Assembly: GCF_901000735.1 (NCBI RefSeq)
Contig: NC_081541.1
Coordinates: 38,217,142 to 38,281,141, forward strand
From: Corylus avellana
Taxonomy: Eukaryota > Streptophyta > Magnoliopsida > Fagales > Betulaceae
Length of the DNA stretch: 64,000 bases
Reading direction: 5' to 3'
In this document: in pieces, positions 20,955 to 34,086 of the stretch
Numbering within the stretch: position 1 is the stretch's first letter
Layout: each line of letters starts with the position of its first letter
The notes under the pieces: model-generated
What the model was told of the DNA's origin: nothing
Databases searched by the model: none
The model's input: the letters and a program-made list of their open reading frames with translations, nothing else
Made by a program: the position numbers and the translations under genes

Positions 20955-23514
20955 TGTTAAACACACTACAGAACCTCCTGATGATCTTGCTGCTCATGCA
21001 GCAGATGTTCCAGCAGCTACTAGTGCAGCAGAAGAACCTGATGATCTACACAACAAGCATGGCATCACGAGTGGGCTCGAGCGCATTCACTATAGTACTT
21101 GAGCGTAATAACCAACGGCTACTTTGCATCATGAGTGGGCTCAAGCGAATTCATTATAGCGCTCGAGCGTAGTCACCAACGGGTATGAGTTGTTTACTTC
21201 TACTGCAACTCTTAACCATGTTTTCTGTCATTGAATGCAACCAACAATTGGTTGCATTCAACCACAACTCTTGTGGTTATATTTAATTAGTTCTCTCTTC
21301 TGCGTTAAGTCCTCTATTGTATCTCTTCTCTTCTCTTAGATTATTTCTACTTCAAGTTTATCTTGTTGTAATACCCCAACTTTTTAAATTGTTTTAAAAA
21401 AAGTTATTAATCCCTTACTAAATGAGCTAATAGCCTTCTAAATCAGCCCTAAACAGAAAACCCTAAGCGATCTCAGCATAACCCATAGCCTTCACACTTA
21501 GCCATGAAGCCTTTGAAGTGAAACCCAAACCTACTATTTCTGACCGTACGTACGCCCAGGGGACCGGACGTACGCTCTTGTCTTTAGTAGAGGATGTACG
21601 CGTGGGGACCACCAGACGTAAGCTCTTGTCTCTAGTACCGGACGTACGCCAAGAGACCACACTGGACGTACTCTGCCAATAGTACACCATACTCTGCAAA
21701 TAGTACATGACGTATGTCAGGGGACCACACCAGACGTAAGCTGCTTTGTTGAGTAGTTGGTGAACGCCTCCAACTTTTCTCCTCTATAAATACCAACCCC
21801 TCCCCACCCTCAAACTCACCACTTACGCCTCCAAGCTTTCTGTGACCACCAAGTGAGTGTTCCTTGTGAGTTTTATGTTTTGAGAAAGAGAAAGACGAAA
21901 GCTTGTGTTTTTGCCATCCCCTAAGGTAAACCCTGCCTATTTTACACTTTCACTATTATTTTATTGTTTTCCTAAATGCTGTGAGTTTTCGAAAGGATGT
22001 TATGTTAGGTTTTCACTCCTTTCCTTACAAACCAAGAAATGTTTTTAAAAGAGTTTCAAAAGCTCCTTTGATTTCTTGTATTGCATGATGTTGAGTTTTC
22101 TTATGATGCATGTGCTTATTTTACAGCCTTGAAGGAGTTATAGTAGCCTCTAGATTGCATAGGAGCCTTGAAACCCCGTTAGGAGCTTTTGGCCGAATGC
22201 CAACTCACTAATCGAACGTACGCTCCTTGAGCCCGAATGTACGGTCAGGAGGTCAGACATCCACCTTAGCCCCATTTGTGAAACTTAGGCCCTAGCAACC
22301 CTTTTGTTAGATAAGGCTTAGTATCTTACTTGTAAGGGTCCTCTAGTATTATGTATAATGGTGTGTTATATTCCGTTATAGCAGGATTTAGTAATGTTGA
22401 AGGATTCAAGCAAGCGTACGAGGTAAGTAAACACTTACAAAAACTTTCTTAAAAACGTGGGATATGTCAGTTGACTGACCACGAGAATGATATGAGCATG
22501 TCTATTTTTCGTAATAATTTTGTAACTGCTTTATTAATTGAATAATAAGATGCATCGTATGACATGGTACACCGGTACGTGCGGTATAAATGGTCATAGG
22601 CTTACTATATAGACTTTATTCTATGGTCAAATGTGTGTGTGTTATATGGGCCTTGGATCTAATGGTTGTTTTATGGCCGGCACAGCCTTAACAGGCGGCA
22701 ATTACAAGACGAACATCATTAGCGATGTGGGCCACCTGAGGTCGGACTCGGTCATGCCGCTAGTGTTATGTACGGTAGCATACAATGACTGAGGGCACTA
22801 ACATTGTATTACAGGTCCCCAAGGAGAGCGCCAACCCTGCTGAGAAGAGGTAATATCTCGGGTAGACCATACATGAGAGTTATAACCTATAAAGCATTAG
22901 TTTTTCCTGCATTAAAATATTTAGGCATTTGTAGCAGGGAGTACACCACTCTTTTCTTAAGCAAACAATACTTTTACTGTGTATTAACGGAGGAAATACC
23001 TCTTTTAAATGTTTACTAAAGCTACACATTTATTTCTACTCAAATGAACTCATATCATACTGAAACTATGAGATTTGCTTACTAAGTCGTTAGATTTACG
23101 TTGTTACTACCCTTTTAGGAAGTTTGTCACTAGAACCCAAGAGTGGCTATGGACCTTGCTTTAGAATCTTTATGCTGCTATCAAGTTTGTTTCACATTTT
23201 TATTAGTTGTTCCATATCTTTAATTTGAGGATTTTACTTATACCATGACAATGTAAATAGTTTTTCCCAGATTGTAGTTCACCTTCGTATGCATTACTCT
23301 GAAATTCTTAGAGGGGCGATTCCCCATTTAGCCACAAGTTGGTTTAACTGAGGCAATTGCCAGTAACCCTGCCAGGTTAGCCAAGGCTAATTTTGGGGAT
23401 GTTACACTTGTTAACTTGAAGTTTGATTATACTTGTAACTCCTTACCTATTCATACTCAACGAGAATGCAGTAGAAAGTATTTCGCCAAAATCAATTTCT
23501 TTAGTTTCTCTTTA
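20955..23514 (+). repeat. 5' LTR of a second copia element, split by a gypsy solo LTR
   Basis: Starts TGTTAAACACAC at 20955 and ends beside the primer binding site TGGTATCAAAGC (23515-23526). Without the nested 2040-bp solo LTR and its target duplication it is about 515 bp. It carries two long imperfect repeats with GCTCGAGCGC and GCTCAAGCG (21070-21182). Its last 60 bp resemble the end of the solo LTRs in intron 2 of P450 copies A, B and E. The terminal CA appears as TA, probably mutated. Confidence 0.7.
21367..23406 (+). mobile_element. Ty3/gypsy-type solo LTR, 2.04 kb
   Basis: Starts TGTAATACCCCAAC and ends GGGGATGTTACA, the usual termini of plant chromovirus-like gypsy LTRs, and is flanked by the exact 5-bp repeat CTTGT (21362-21366 and 23407-23411). 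It contains no gag or pol. GTACG-rich short repeats (GGACGTACGC and variants) lie at 21545-21735, and a promoter-like CTCTATAAATACC at about 21781. It was inserted into the copia LTR. Confidence 0.88.
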
Positions 23515-26280
23515 TGGTATCAAAGCCCCTTGTAGGCACACACCCAAAATTTCTTTTTCTTTATCATCAACCTGTTTGCAATGGCAATTCCCACATCCCT
23601 TTCGGCACCAACCTTTTCTCCACCTACACTTTCCTAATTCAATGGAAATCTTGAAGGTCCAAACTACCTTGGTTGGACAACACAATTTCTTCCTATCCTG
23701 CACACTCATGATCTGGTAGGCATTGTTGATGGATCTAAACCATGCCCTCCCAAATTCCTCAGAGGTGACAGCGAGAAGGAAACTCTCAATCCAGAATTCA
23801 CTATCTAGAATAGAAAGAATCAATGTATCCTCAGCTGGATCAATGTGACACTCTCTGAGAAGGTTCTGTTCACAGTTTATAGACTTAATCCTTCCAGACA
23901 AGTCTAGTCAACTTTAGCAACTAAGTTTGCCAATGATTCTAGGTCTCGAATTTCCAATCTCAAACGACATTTACTAAGTCTCCACCGAGGCTCCTTGACC
24001 TGTTAAGATTACATTTAATAAGCCAGGGTATGGCCTAATCAACTAGTAGCAGTAGGGAAACCTATTCTTGATGAGGATTTGATTTCTTTCTCCTGAATGG
24101 TCTTAACCCTTCCTTTAATAATTTTGTTACTACTGTCTCTCTGCTAACTCGAGAGAGACAACTCACACTTGATGATTTTCAAGAGGAGCTTATCAACCAT
24201 GAAACACTGCTCAACCAGCAGCAAGCTTCATCTGCAGATATTTCAACTTTTGCCCTGTTTACACAGAAGCAGGGTCAGAAGTCCTTCAAAGGCCGTGGTC
24301 CATTCCCTGCCAAGTTTCCCTCTAGAAACTTCAACCCTAGACCACCTACACCTACTGCCAAATTCTCTACTAATGTTTCCAGTGCTACACCAAGGTACAA
24401 GACCACTCCTGCTCCAAGGTACAACACTTCTTCTGGCTTACTACCATAACCAGGATCAAGTCACACATCTCCTTCAACTTTAGTCCTCGAGTACCATATA
24501 AAATATGTGGGAAGATAAATCACCAAGCCTTGGACTGCTACCATAGGAAGGACTATTCATTTCAAGGGAGACACCCACCTCATTAACTAGCTGCAATGGT
24601 GGCTCACTCCAACAATGTCTATGAAGATCCTCAATGGTTGGTTGACAGTGCAGCCAATACACACATTACTCAAGACTTAGAGAACCTCAACTCAGCAACC
24701 CTTCCAACACAATGAAATTGTTGCTATTGAGAATGTAACATCCCTTACTATAGCAAATTCGGGTTCCACAACTCTTCACTCCTCTAACTCTATTTTTCAA
24801 CTTAATAATATTTTACACTGCCCTCAATCTATTACAAACCTTGTGTCAATTCAACATTTCTGTCATGACAATGCATGCTTCTTTATTTTGACATCATCTA
24901 ACTTCTATATCACTAATTTTCATACTAGAACAATCCTCCTAGAAGGGAAGAGTGAGAATGGTATGTATCCTCTTTGGCTAGGCAAGAAGTCTCACAAAGG
25001 CAACAAGTCATTTATAGCTTTATTAGGAATAAGAACTTCATGCTTAGTATGGCATTTTAGGTTAGGTCACCCTGCTAATTATGTAGTTACTCAAGTTGTT
25101 AGAGATAACAATCTCCCTCTTTTCCATTCAAATTCTATGTCAGATTCAATTTCCAATAAAAGAATCCTTTGTGAGTCATGTCAATTGGGCAAAAGTAAGA
25201 AACAACCCTTTTCTGCTTCTAACCGTGTCGCTTTATCTCCACTCCAACTCATTCATACCAATATTTGGACTTCTCCAGTAATGTGTACCACTGACTATAA
25301 ATATTATATTGTGTTTGTGGATGATTTTTCAAGGTTCACATGGATTTATCCTTTACATACCAAATCTGAAACTTCTTGTGGAAAACCAATTCTCCACAGC
25401 CATCAAGGAACTCCAATCTGATGGAGGAGGTGAGTATACCTCTCTTCATTTCCAATATTTTTCTCAAAACCAATGGCATTGTTCATAAAAAAAGCTATCC
25501 ATACACTTCCACTCAAAATGGTCTTGCAAAGAGAAAGCTAAGGCACATTATTGAGACTAGATTAACTTTGTTAGCTTACTCTCATCTTTCTAATAGGCAT
25601 TATGTAGACTCATTTATCACTGTTGTGTATGTTATAAATAGATTGCCTACATCTGTCCTCCAAAACATATTTCCATAGTCTAAATTGTACACCAAAGCAC
25701 CTTACTACCAAAAACTTAAAGTTTTTGGATGCTTGTGTTATCCCCTACTGTAGCCTTACAATGCTCACAAACTAGATTATAAGTCTAAACCTTGTATCTT
25801 CTTAGGTTACAACTATGCAAGTTACAAATGTCTAGATCCAGTCACCAACAAGGCTTACCTTTCAAGACATGTTGTGTTTGATAAGAATTCTTTTCCTGCC
25901 AAGGATCCTGCTACATAACACTTTCCATCCAAGTTGCATTCCACAGGTGATTCTAACTTCCCTCTACCTACTATTTCTTCTTTTATTACTGAACCACCAA
26001 ATTACACTCACTGTATAATTCAGCAGCCACACACTACAGATCAGCCAAACTTACCTTTTGTTGACCTAAACCCTATTGTGACCTCTACAACTATCCCATC
26101 CCACCCTATGATTACAAGATCTAGGGCTCACCTTTTAAGCATAACACCTATTGCAAAACACTCATTTACTGTAGCACCTTCATCTTCCTCTGCAGGTCAA
26201 TCTGCTCAACCTATGGCTGAACCTATTGCTCAATCTCTTGCTGCTACTTTACCTAAACCTCCTACCCCTCTCCCACTGCC
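23515..26280 (+). mobile_element. Degenerate second copia element, lacking RT and RNase H
   Basis: Downstream of the primer binding site: a broken gag (23580-24130), protease-like region with WLVDSAANTHIT (about 24640), GAG-pre-integrase with LVWHFRLGHPAN and an integrase start with HTNIWTSP and VDDFSRFTWIYPL (24843-25421), the rest of integrase (25376-25678) and the linker with HPMITRSRAH near 26100. The frame is broken by many stops. Reverse transcriptase and RNase H are missing: at about 26280 the DNA changes abruptly to a GC-rich segment belonging to an antisense element. Confidence 0.88.
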
Positions 26281-27008
26281 GGCGCGTGGAGGTGCGTGGA
26301 AAGACCCTTTCGGCACGTGGAACACCATGGAGGCGCGTGACTGACAAATAGATCCTTCTGGAGGCGCGTGAGGGAGCGTGGAAGCTTGGACGGCTGAGAT
26401 TTTTTCAGATCTGGACTCGTAAGCGTCTGATCTATCGTCTAGAATGGAGCATGTAGCTCTGGCAAGGGCAGTTGCGGCGCGTGGACCGTAACTGGTGGAG
26501 GCGTGTGGCAGTGCGTTGGAGGGCCGATGGCAACGTATCCTCCACGGATCTATAGATCTGTGCCTCGCAAGCATGAATTTGGGATAAATTTTCCTAGATG
26601 AGGCTGTGTTGAAGGTGCGGATGAGATTTTGAGCAAAAAACCGCTTGGCGGCACGCGGATGACTGGAAAAGGGAGGTCGCCGGAAGGAGCATCGTAAAAC
26701 GTCAAAGATGTTTATTGGATGCCACAAGAAAGTGGCTCTGATACCATGTTGAATAGCTCTGATACCATGTTAAATATATTGTTAAATATAGTGTGGACAG
26801 TGAAGAAAGAGAGAGAGAGAGAGAGAGAGAGAAGAGAGAGAGTGGAATGAAACAATGGACTACATTGTATTATTCTCTTCTATATTGATGATTTGTTTAC
26901 ATAACTCTTTATTTATAGAGAGAAGAAGTAGTGGGCAAGAAACACTAGACTAAACCTTAGAATATGTAAGGAAACATAATAAAGTAAATAATATCAAATA
27001 TTCTAACA
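26281..27008 (-). mobile_element. Antisense copia LTR with leader and doubled primer site
   Basis: An LTR of 241 bp (26768-27008), reading on the minus strand from TGTTAGAATATTTG to TTTAACA. The primer binding site TGGTATCAGAGC follows directly inside it (complement of 26756-26767) and is repeated at 26735-26746. The remaining 450 bp on the minus strand is GC-rich leader sequence with repeated GGCGCGTGG; its 165-codon open frame (26230-26727) shows no recognisable domain. Gag and pol are absent, so this is a truncated end. The LTR contains a GA microsatellite at about 26809-26845. Confidence 0.75.
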
Positions 27009-27017
27009 AATAAAATA

Positions 27018-30000
27018 ATGCAATTCCTACACCATATCATGATGGGGAGGGAGGGTATTCAGGGGAGTAATGGCAAAGCTTACATCCGCAGTAAGGTAGA
27101 TAATGGAAAGAGTAGTATTGATATAATAAAAGAAGTGGAAAAAGTAGTGGTGGAAGGTGCAGAGAAGAAGATGGACATTGATCTCACAATGTCCGATCCT
27201 AAAATCACAGAAGTTGTCTTATATGATGCAGACCCTATGGACGAGACGCATGGGGTGCGAACTCCACAAACGTCCATCCATGGATCACATATAACCAGGG
27301 GATGGAAGAAACAAGCTCGTAAAGGGAAGATGGTGAGTGATCCCGAGAACTTATTGACTGTTTCCCTAGGAAAAAGGAGGGTTGATGAGACTTTAGAGGA
27401 AGATATGATTACTACAAAAAGAAGGAAGATAAAAGGAAGCATGAAGGTAGGGGTTTCAAATATTATGGAAATGGCAGAGGCTGTAATCTAGCCATTCCTC
27501 GCCATGAGTCTTTTAAGCTGGAACTGCCGAGGCTTGGGAACCTTCAGATAGTTCATGACCTGTGCCAAATGGTAAAGTTGAAGACACCCAAATTTTTGTT
27601 TCTTATGGAAATAAAAATCTGTCAAGAAACAATGCAACGAATTTGGATAAAACTTGGTTTTGAAGATATGTTGGCTATTGATCCAGTCAAATTAAGTGGG
27701 GGAATGGCTTTGTTTTGGAGAGATGCTAAGGACTAAGGAGGTAGATATTCACAACTACTCCCTAAGGCACATCAATGCTATTATTTCAATAGAAGAGTCT
27801 GTTGTTTCATTGAAATTTACGGGTTTTTATGGGAATCCGGATCGAGCTAAGAGGCCAGAATCATGCAAATTGTTATCTTATCTTAAGAATTTCAATCCTC
27901 ATCCATGGTTGTGTGTCGGTTATCAAGGAAGTACTTATACATGGAGTAATAAGCAGGACGTGGGGGTTTTTTCACAAAAGCTAGGCTTGATAGGGCGACA
28001 GCTACAAAAGACTGGTGTACTATTTTTAATAATGTTGTCGTTGAGGTACTTGCAGCCCGGAGTTCTGATCACAGCCTCCTGTTTGTGAGTTTATTGAAGA
28101 AAAAATATGGGAGACGAAATAAGAAAAAGCCTTTTAGATTTGAGGTGAGTTAGGGTACATATGTTTCTTGTAGGGATATAGTGAAGGAGGCTTGGGGGGA
28201 AATGGATGGTGGGGACAATTTTACGCAGACAGCAAAAAAAAATTGCAAAGGTGTCAACAAGCTTTGACCGATTGGAGTACAGCAAAGTATGGATCTATAG
28301 AAAAGGAGATACAACAAAAAACGAGGAGATTAGTTGCTCTACAAAAAATTAAGGGCCAGACAATCTAAATACTATCAAGCAGTTACAAAGGGAGATTGAA
28401 CATTTATTGGCAATGGAAGATGTGAAGTGGAAGCAACTAGCCAAGCGTAATTGGTTTAGACAAGGAGATCGGAATACCCAATTTTTCCATGCATGGGCGA
28501 ATCATCGGAGGAAAATAAACCACATTGGCAAGATCATTGACAAAGAGGGTATTTTATGGAAAGAGCATGAAGAAATCGGGAAATCTTTTATAGAGTGTTT
28601 CTTGAATTTGTTTACTTCGATAACTCCAGTGGGGGTGGAAGAGAGCATCCAGGATGTTGAGGTCCGGGTCACGGAAGAGATGAGCAGGCAGTTGTTGAGA
28701 AATTTTACGGCTGAGGAAGTTGACCTTGCTCTTTCCCAAATGCAACCACTAAAATCTCTGGGACCAGATGGATTTGCTACAGGATTCTATCAACAATACT
28801 GGGACACGGTGGGGGTTGAGACTAGAAGAGCAGTTCTGAGCTATCTCCAGTCAGGTATTATGGATTTGGATCTAAATTCTACTTTTATTACATTGATTCC
28901 AAAAGCAACTCCTTCCATTAATGTTACTGATTTTCGTCCAATAAGTCTCTGCAATGTGTTGTACAAATTGATCTCAAAAGTGCTTGCTAATAGAATGAAG
29001 AGGGTGCTACCCCATATTATTGCTCAAAATCAAAGCGCTTTTATCCCGGGTCGTTTAATAACAGACAATGTTTTGGTTGCCTATGAGGCCCTCCATACTA
29101 TGGATTCTAGAATGGAGGGGAAGAAGGGTTATATGGGTATAAAACTTGATATGAGTAAAGCTTATGATCGAGTGGAGTAGTGTTATCTAGAATCTATTAT
29201 GCGAAAAATAGGGTTTGCAGAATGTTGGATCCAACTCATTATGGGTTGTTTCAAAACTGTAACTTATTCGGTGTTGATTAATGGTTATCCTCAAGGACGT
29301 ATTGTTCCCACTAGAGGTCTTCGACAGGGGGATCCTTTGTCTCTGTATTTTTTCCTCATATGTGCTGAAGGTCTAAGTTATCTAATTTTGCAAGCGAAAA
29401 GGGATGGAAAAATTACTGGTGTTCCATTGGTTCGAGGAGGGCTACAGGTGAGCCATCTATTTTTTGCGGACGACAGTATGTTGTTTTGTAGAGCAAATTT
29501 GATGGAATGGAGTCACATCTTTTGGCTGTTGTCTATATATGAGAAAGCGTCAGGTCAAAAAATCTACAAAGGAAAGACCGCCATTTTCTTCAGCATAAAT
29601 AAAAGAGTGAGTTTAGAAAATATATTTTATCCATAGCTGGAATTTCTGTTGCAAATAATTTTGAGAAATATTTGGGGCAGCCAGCAGTGGTGGAACAATC
29701 AAAAAATAGAACATTTGCTGGCATTAAGGGTCGGGTTAGGCAAAAACTAATTAAGTGGATGGAAGGAGAGATTTCTATCCCAAGCGGTTAGGGAGATTCT
29801 TATCAAGGCTGTAGTCCAAGCAATTCCTACTTAGAGTATGAGTGTGTTCTTGCTGCCTAAAACTCTATGTAGGGAATTGAATGCTTTAATGAGCAAATTC
29901 TGGTGGGGTGGGAAAGAAGATGAATCAAAGGTGGTGTGGATGAGTTGGGCGAGAATGGGGAGATCCAAAAATCAGGGAAGAATGGGGTTTAGGGTTCTGG

Positions 30001-31490
30001 AGAGCTTCAATCTAGCTATGCTTGCAAAATAGGGATGGCGATTCTTAAAATATCCTGATTCTTTAGTGGCCCAAATTTATAAAGCTAAATATTTTCCAAA
30101 TAACTCTTTTTTGGAAGTGGAAATGGGAACGAGACCATCATATGCATGGAGGAGTATTGCTAGTTCTTGAGCCCTTCTCAACTCAGGTTTAGTTTGAAGA
30201 GTGGGGAATGGGGAATCTATTAGAATATGGCGTGACAAGTGGATCACTACTCCTACCCCCTATGAGATTCAATCCCCTATTAGAATTTTGGATTCTAAAA
30301 GCAAAGGTTAGTAAGCTTATTGACACTGATTCAAAATGGTGGAATATTGCTCTCATCCAAGAATTTTTTAATCCTGAAGAAGCGAAAAAGATATGCAGCA
30401 TGGCTTTGAGCCCATACGATCATCAAGATACTTTGGTTTGGGTGGGTAATCCGAATTGGATGTTCACTGTAAGAAGCTCTTATCACATTGAGAAGGCAAG
30501 AGTTTTGGGTGAAAAAGGAGAATGCTCCACACTGTCATGTTTCAGCGAAACTTGGAAGAAGCTATGGAAGATGAAAGTCCCAGGGGTTGTTAAAAAAATT
30601 TTATGGAGAGTTTGCAACAACCTATTACCTACAAAAGAGAACCTTTGTCGGAAGGGCATTGTAAAAGACCCTATGTGTCCTATTTTCTGTGCATGGCCCG
30701 AAACTATAGGGCATATTTTATGGAAATGCAATTCGGCTACTGGGGTTTGGATGGAATGCAACAGGAAAATTGAAAAGCTCTCCCTTGATGAAGACAACGG
30801 TATTAGGCTAGTGGGGAAATGGATTGAGTTATTGGGTGATGATGATCTTGAGTTAGTAGTTCTTGTGGCAAGGAATATATGGTTGAGGCATAATTCTGTG
30901 GTTTATGGAGGTGATCTTATGTCGCCCAAGCAGGTTAGCATTTCTGCACAAGAGGCTTTGGCAGGTTTTAAGGAAGCCACAGTGGACCAAGAACGTGGTC
31001 TAGGGAGGTTGAAGGGTCCTGGGTGACAGAAATGGAACAAGCCTCCAATGGGAGTGAAAAAAGTCAATTGGGATGCAGTGATTGATGAGCGTAACAAGAA
31101 GATGGGGGTGGGTGTGGTAATCCAGGAGATAGAGGGACTTGTGTTGGCTTCTCTATGTACTACAGTCTACAGTGCCTTTTATTGTCGATCCCCCTATTGC
31201 TGAAGCTATGGCTACTTGGAAGGCTGTGATTTTTTGCGAAGATCTAGGATTTCAACGGATTTATTTAGAGGGAGATGCGCTTGAAATTGTTAACTCCTTA
31301 CGTCAAGAAGGGCCCAGCTGGAGTCGATATGGTCAATTGATTGAAGACACTAGGGTAATTCTTAATAGTATCCAATCTTGGGTTGTAGGGCATGTTAGGT
31401 AGGAGGCAAATGAAGCGGCTCATCATCTTGCGAAGTTGGCTCTTGGCCATGATGAAGAACATGGATAGAAGAAAATCCTATGTGTATTCG
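27018..31490 (+). pseudogene. L1-type LINE retrotransposon, degenerate
   Basis: Parts in order: the end of an ORF1-like basic protein (27018-27491); an endonuclease start with LSWNCRGLGN (about 27508) and FLMEIKI, broken soon after; a reverse transcriptase from 28407 with NWFRQGDRNTQFFH, PLKSLGPDGFATGFYQQYW, DFRPISLCNVLYKLISK, FIPGRLITDN, a stop at 29178-29180, RGLRQGDPLSLYFF and the catalytic FADD (29467-29478); a zf-RVT region with WKMKVPGVVKKILWR (30208-31023); and an RNase H-like end (31139-31450) with FQRIYLEGDALEIVNSL. At least six in-frame stops or shifts make it inactive. The orientation is the same as the P450 genes. A poly(A)-like run lies near 31553-31560. Confidence 0.92.
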
Positions 31491-31564
31491 AGACATAGTA
31501 ATTGCTGAGCAAGAGTCTATGGATTGATTTTTTATGAAAAATCGACCATTTTCAAAAAAAATAT

Positions 31565-32007
31565 GGGAAAAATACATTTTACCCTCCCAAACTATCCACT
31601 CAGTTGCAATTTGACCTCCAATGTTTACAAAGTGACACTTGACCCCTCCTCCCCCCCAAACTTCCAAATTGTTGCAATTCGACTATTCTGACATTTTTTC
31701 CCCAAAATGCCTCTATCCCAAGTTAAAAAATAAATAAATAAATAAAAATTAAAAAAAATTAAAAATTAAAGGGTGGCGAGCCACCCCAGTTGGGCCTAGG
31801 GTTCGGCCACCCCAGACCAGACACCCCTTAATTTTTATTTTTTATTTTTTATTTTTAACTTGGGATAGGGGCATTTTGGGAAAAAAAAAATTAGAATGGT
31901 CAAATTGCAACAATTTGGAAGTTTGAAGGGGTCAAGTGTCACTTTTTAAACATTGGAGGTCAAAGTATAAATGGGTGGATAGTTCAGGGGGTAAATGTAT
32001 TTTTTCC
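31565..32007. mobile_element. Foldback (Mutator-type) MITE
   Basis: Long inverted repeats: GGGAAAAATACATTTTACCC at the left is matched by the complement of GGGGGTAAATGTATTTTTTCC at the right, and the pairing extends through TTGCAATTTGACCTCCAATG and more than 100 bp. The centre has GGGTGGCGAGCCACCCC and GGCCACCCC motifs. AAAATAT on both sides may be part of the target duplication. No coding capacity. Confidence 0.8.
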
Positions 32008-32587
32008 AAAATATAGATATATATAAACATTAACATTGTAATTACAAACCTTAATACACATGTATCATGATTATCTATCAAGCGGCACGTCCTATGATTA
32101 TCCTTGCTCACGATTTTGTAGATCCCACAGGAGGCAGCTTGCTTGAGTGGCCAAAAGAGCAGCTTGTGCTTCTAACACTCCAAAAATGTGGGAGATTGTT
32201 TGTTGTGGGTACCTTAGACTTAAGAGTTTAGTATTCTTTTATAGAGCTACCTTCCATAAGGCAAGTGGGCCGAACTTGGCAAGTACTTGGGGGTGATGGT
32301 TTGATATGAAAGATGGTGGATTGAGTTCCTCTCCTGATCTCCGTCCTTAAAAGGTCAATCTTCCCTTTTTGAATCCTGGATCCTAAATAGGTATGAAAGT
32401 AGGATGAGGGAGGGGGCTTTCCTTACATGGCCTTATCGTGATATATATCTTGTCGATCATGCTGCCCCTCAGCTGGGGACTTTCACTTTTCATATCATTC
32501 AATGACGGGAACCCCCCAAGCAGGAGTCATCGTTGTTGAAGTCGCTATCCTATCATATATAATTAAATTAGTTGGATTAAAATTGAC

Positions 32588-33986
32588 ATATATAATTTTA
32601 TACTCTTGTTTCAACACAACCCAAACTAAACATACACATGAATTGGCACGCGACTATCTAGTATACGAAATCACCAATTTTTAGTTACGAGAAAAAAAAA
32701 AAAAAAAAGATAATTAACTAATTAAATATTATATTAATAAATTTTGAATATTTAAACCGCTTCCCATGTAAGTACTGTATAGACTCAAAAGTTTAGACAA
32801 CAAAATCACAAATTTAAAATAACAAATGAATAAAGTAAGGGTTTGACTTAATTAGTTGTATGTTATTAAGGAGATAAAATCTCTAAATTCAGTTGGAAGA
32901 AAAGAAATTTAACCCAATTTATTAAATCAAATTGAGTTTAAAATACATATGATTTCCACATAGATTTTTTAAAAATATATGTGAGAATTACACGTTACAT
33001 TAGAAATATATATTTAAAATGGTGTTAAGTAAATAGACTAATTTTTTTATTAAAAAACAAAAAAAATAAAAATAAAAATAAAAATAAAAAATCCCTATAA
33101 GGCTACAATCCGATTGAGAGAAATACTTTATTCTCGGCAGGCGATGGCTTTATCTTGGTTATAGGTTTGCATGGCACCAATGGCGAATGCCTTTCCCCAT
33201 TGGCTCGCTCTTCTTTTTGCTTTATGGGATCACCTAATACTTTGACCACAGGGTAAAGGGTCCAATCATTCCCACCATCACAAAAGTAAACAAATAAATA
33301 AATAAGAGAAAAGACAAAAACTTCTAAGAAATTCTAACGAAATGGCAAAGATTTTCTTCTCTCCATATCAAATCAATACAAATAGGATCATGTGTTGTCT
33401 AATCTCTACAAATAGATGGTTTTTCATTGCATTATCATCAAATTATTTATCCATGCCGTTCATGAGTAATGGTTCCTGCCATTTGGCCAGAGAAAATGGC
33501 TCTACCACCACTTCAAGTGCCTTATTATCAAATTGCTCACTTTTTAAACCAAAATGCTTCTCAACATAAACTAACAGCATTAATTAAGAAGGGGGAAGCC
33601 ACTTTGGAACAAACAGAGAGAGAGAGAGAGTAAAAGCCATGGAGCTTCGATTGCTTCTTTGTAAGATCATCATCACAATCGCCTTGCTTGGTTTGGTTAG
33701 CACATTAATGAAGATGTGTGAAGCTCTAATATTGAAGCCAAAAAGGCTTCGAGCAATACTGAGAAAACAGGGGATCAGAGGCCCTCCACCCTCTTTTTTG
33801 CTTGGAAATATTGGTGACATGAAGAAGATGAAATCCTCACCCTGAAAGGCTCAACAAAAAGGAGAGCAGGCAATAACCCACAATTGCTCTTCCACCCTCT
33901 TTCCATTCTTCAACGAATGGAGAAAATCATTTGGTAATTAATAACATCAATTTAGCTTCAGCTCTCAGATGTTCTTGAAGAATCTG
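32588..33986. repeat. Upstream region of copy D, duplicated before copy E
   Basis: Runs parallel to 34087-35465 with only scattered substitutions and small indels. It contains A/T-rich promoter DNA, TTGGCTCGCTCTTC at about 33200, then exon 1 of copy D. The first 540 bp of the window match its last part even more closely. No separate gene seen. Confidence 0.85.
33639..33933 (+). pseudogene. CYP714-like P450, copy D (exon 1 only)
   Basis: Exon 1 with membrane anchor and proline hinge, identical as far as I can see to exon 1 of copy A, including the nonsense TGA (33843-33845). The GT donor follows at 33934. The sequence stops in the N-run at 33987, after AATCTG, which in copy A is the solo-LTR insertion point. 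Exons 2-5 are not present between the gap and copy E. D may be a truncated duplicate, or the start of a second A-like gene hidden in the gap. Confidence 0.85.
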
Positions 33987-34086
33987 NNNNNNNNNNNNNN
34001 NNNNNNNNNNNNNNNNNNNNNNNNNNNNNNNNNNNNNNNNNNNNNNNNNNNNNNNNNNNNNNNNNNNNNNNNNNNNNNNNNNNNNN
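33987..34086. other. Assembly gap (100 N)
   Basis: Exactly 100 N. Sequence to the right resumes at the same point of the duplicated upstream region as position 32588, so the true missing length is unknown. Confidence 0.99.

Noticed and set aside
31139..31402. A separate host RNase H gene
   Set aside because: It continues the LINE reading order behind the zf-RVT region and is broken by stops; it is the LINE RNase H end.
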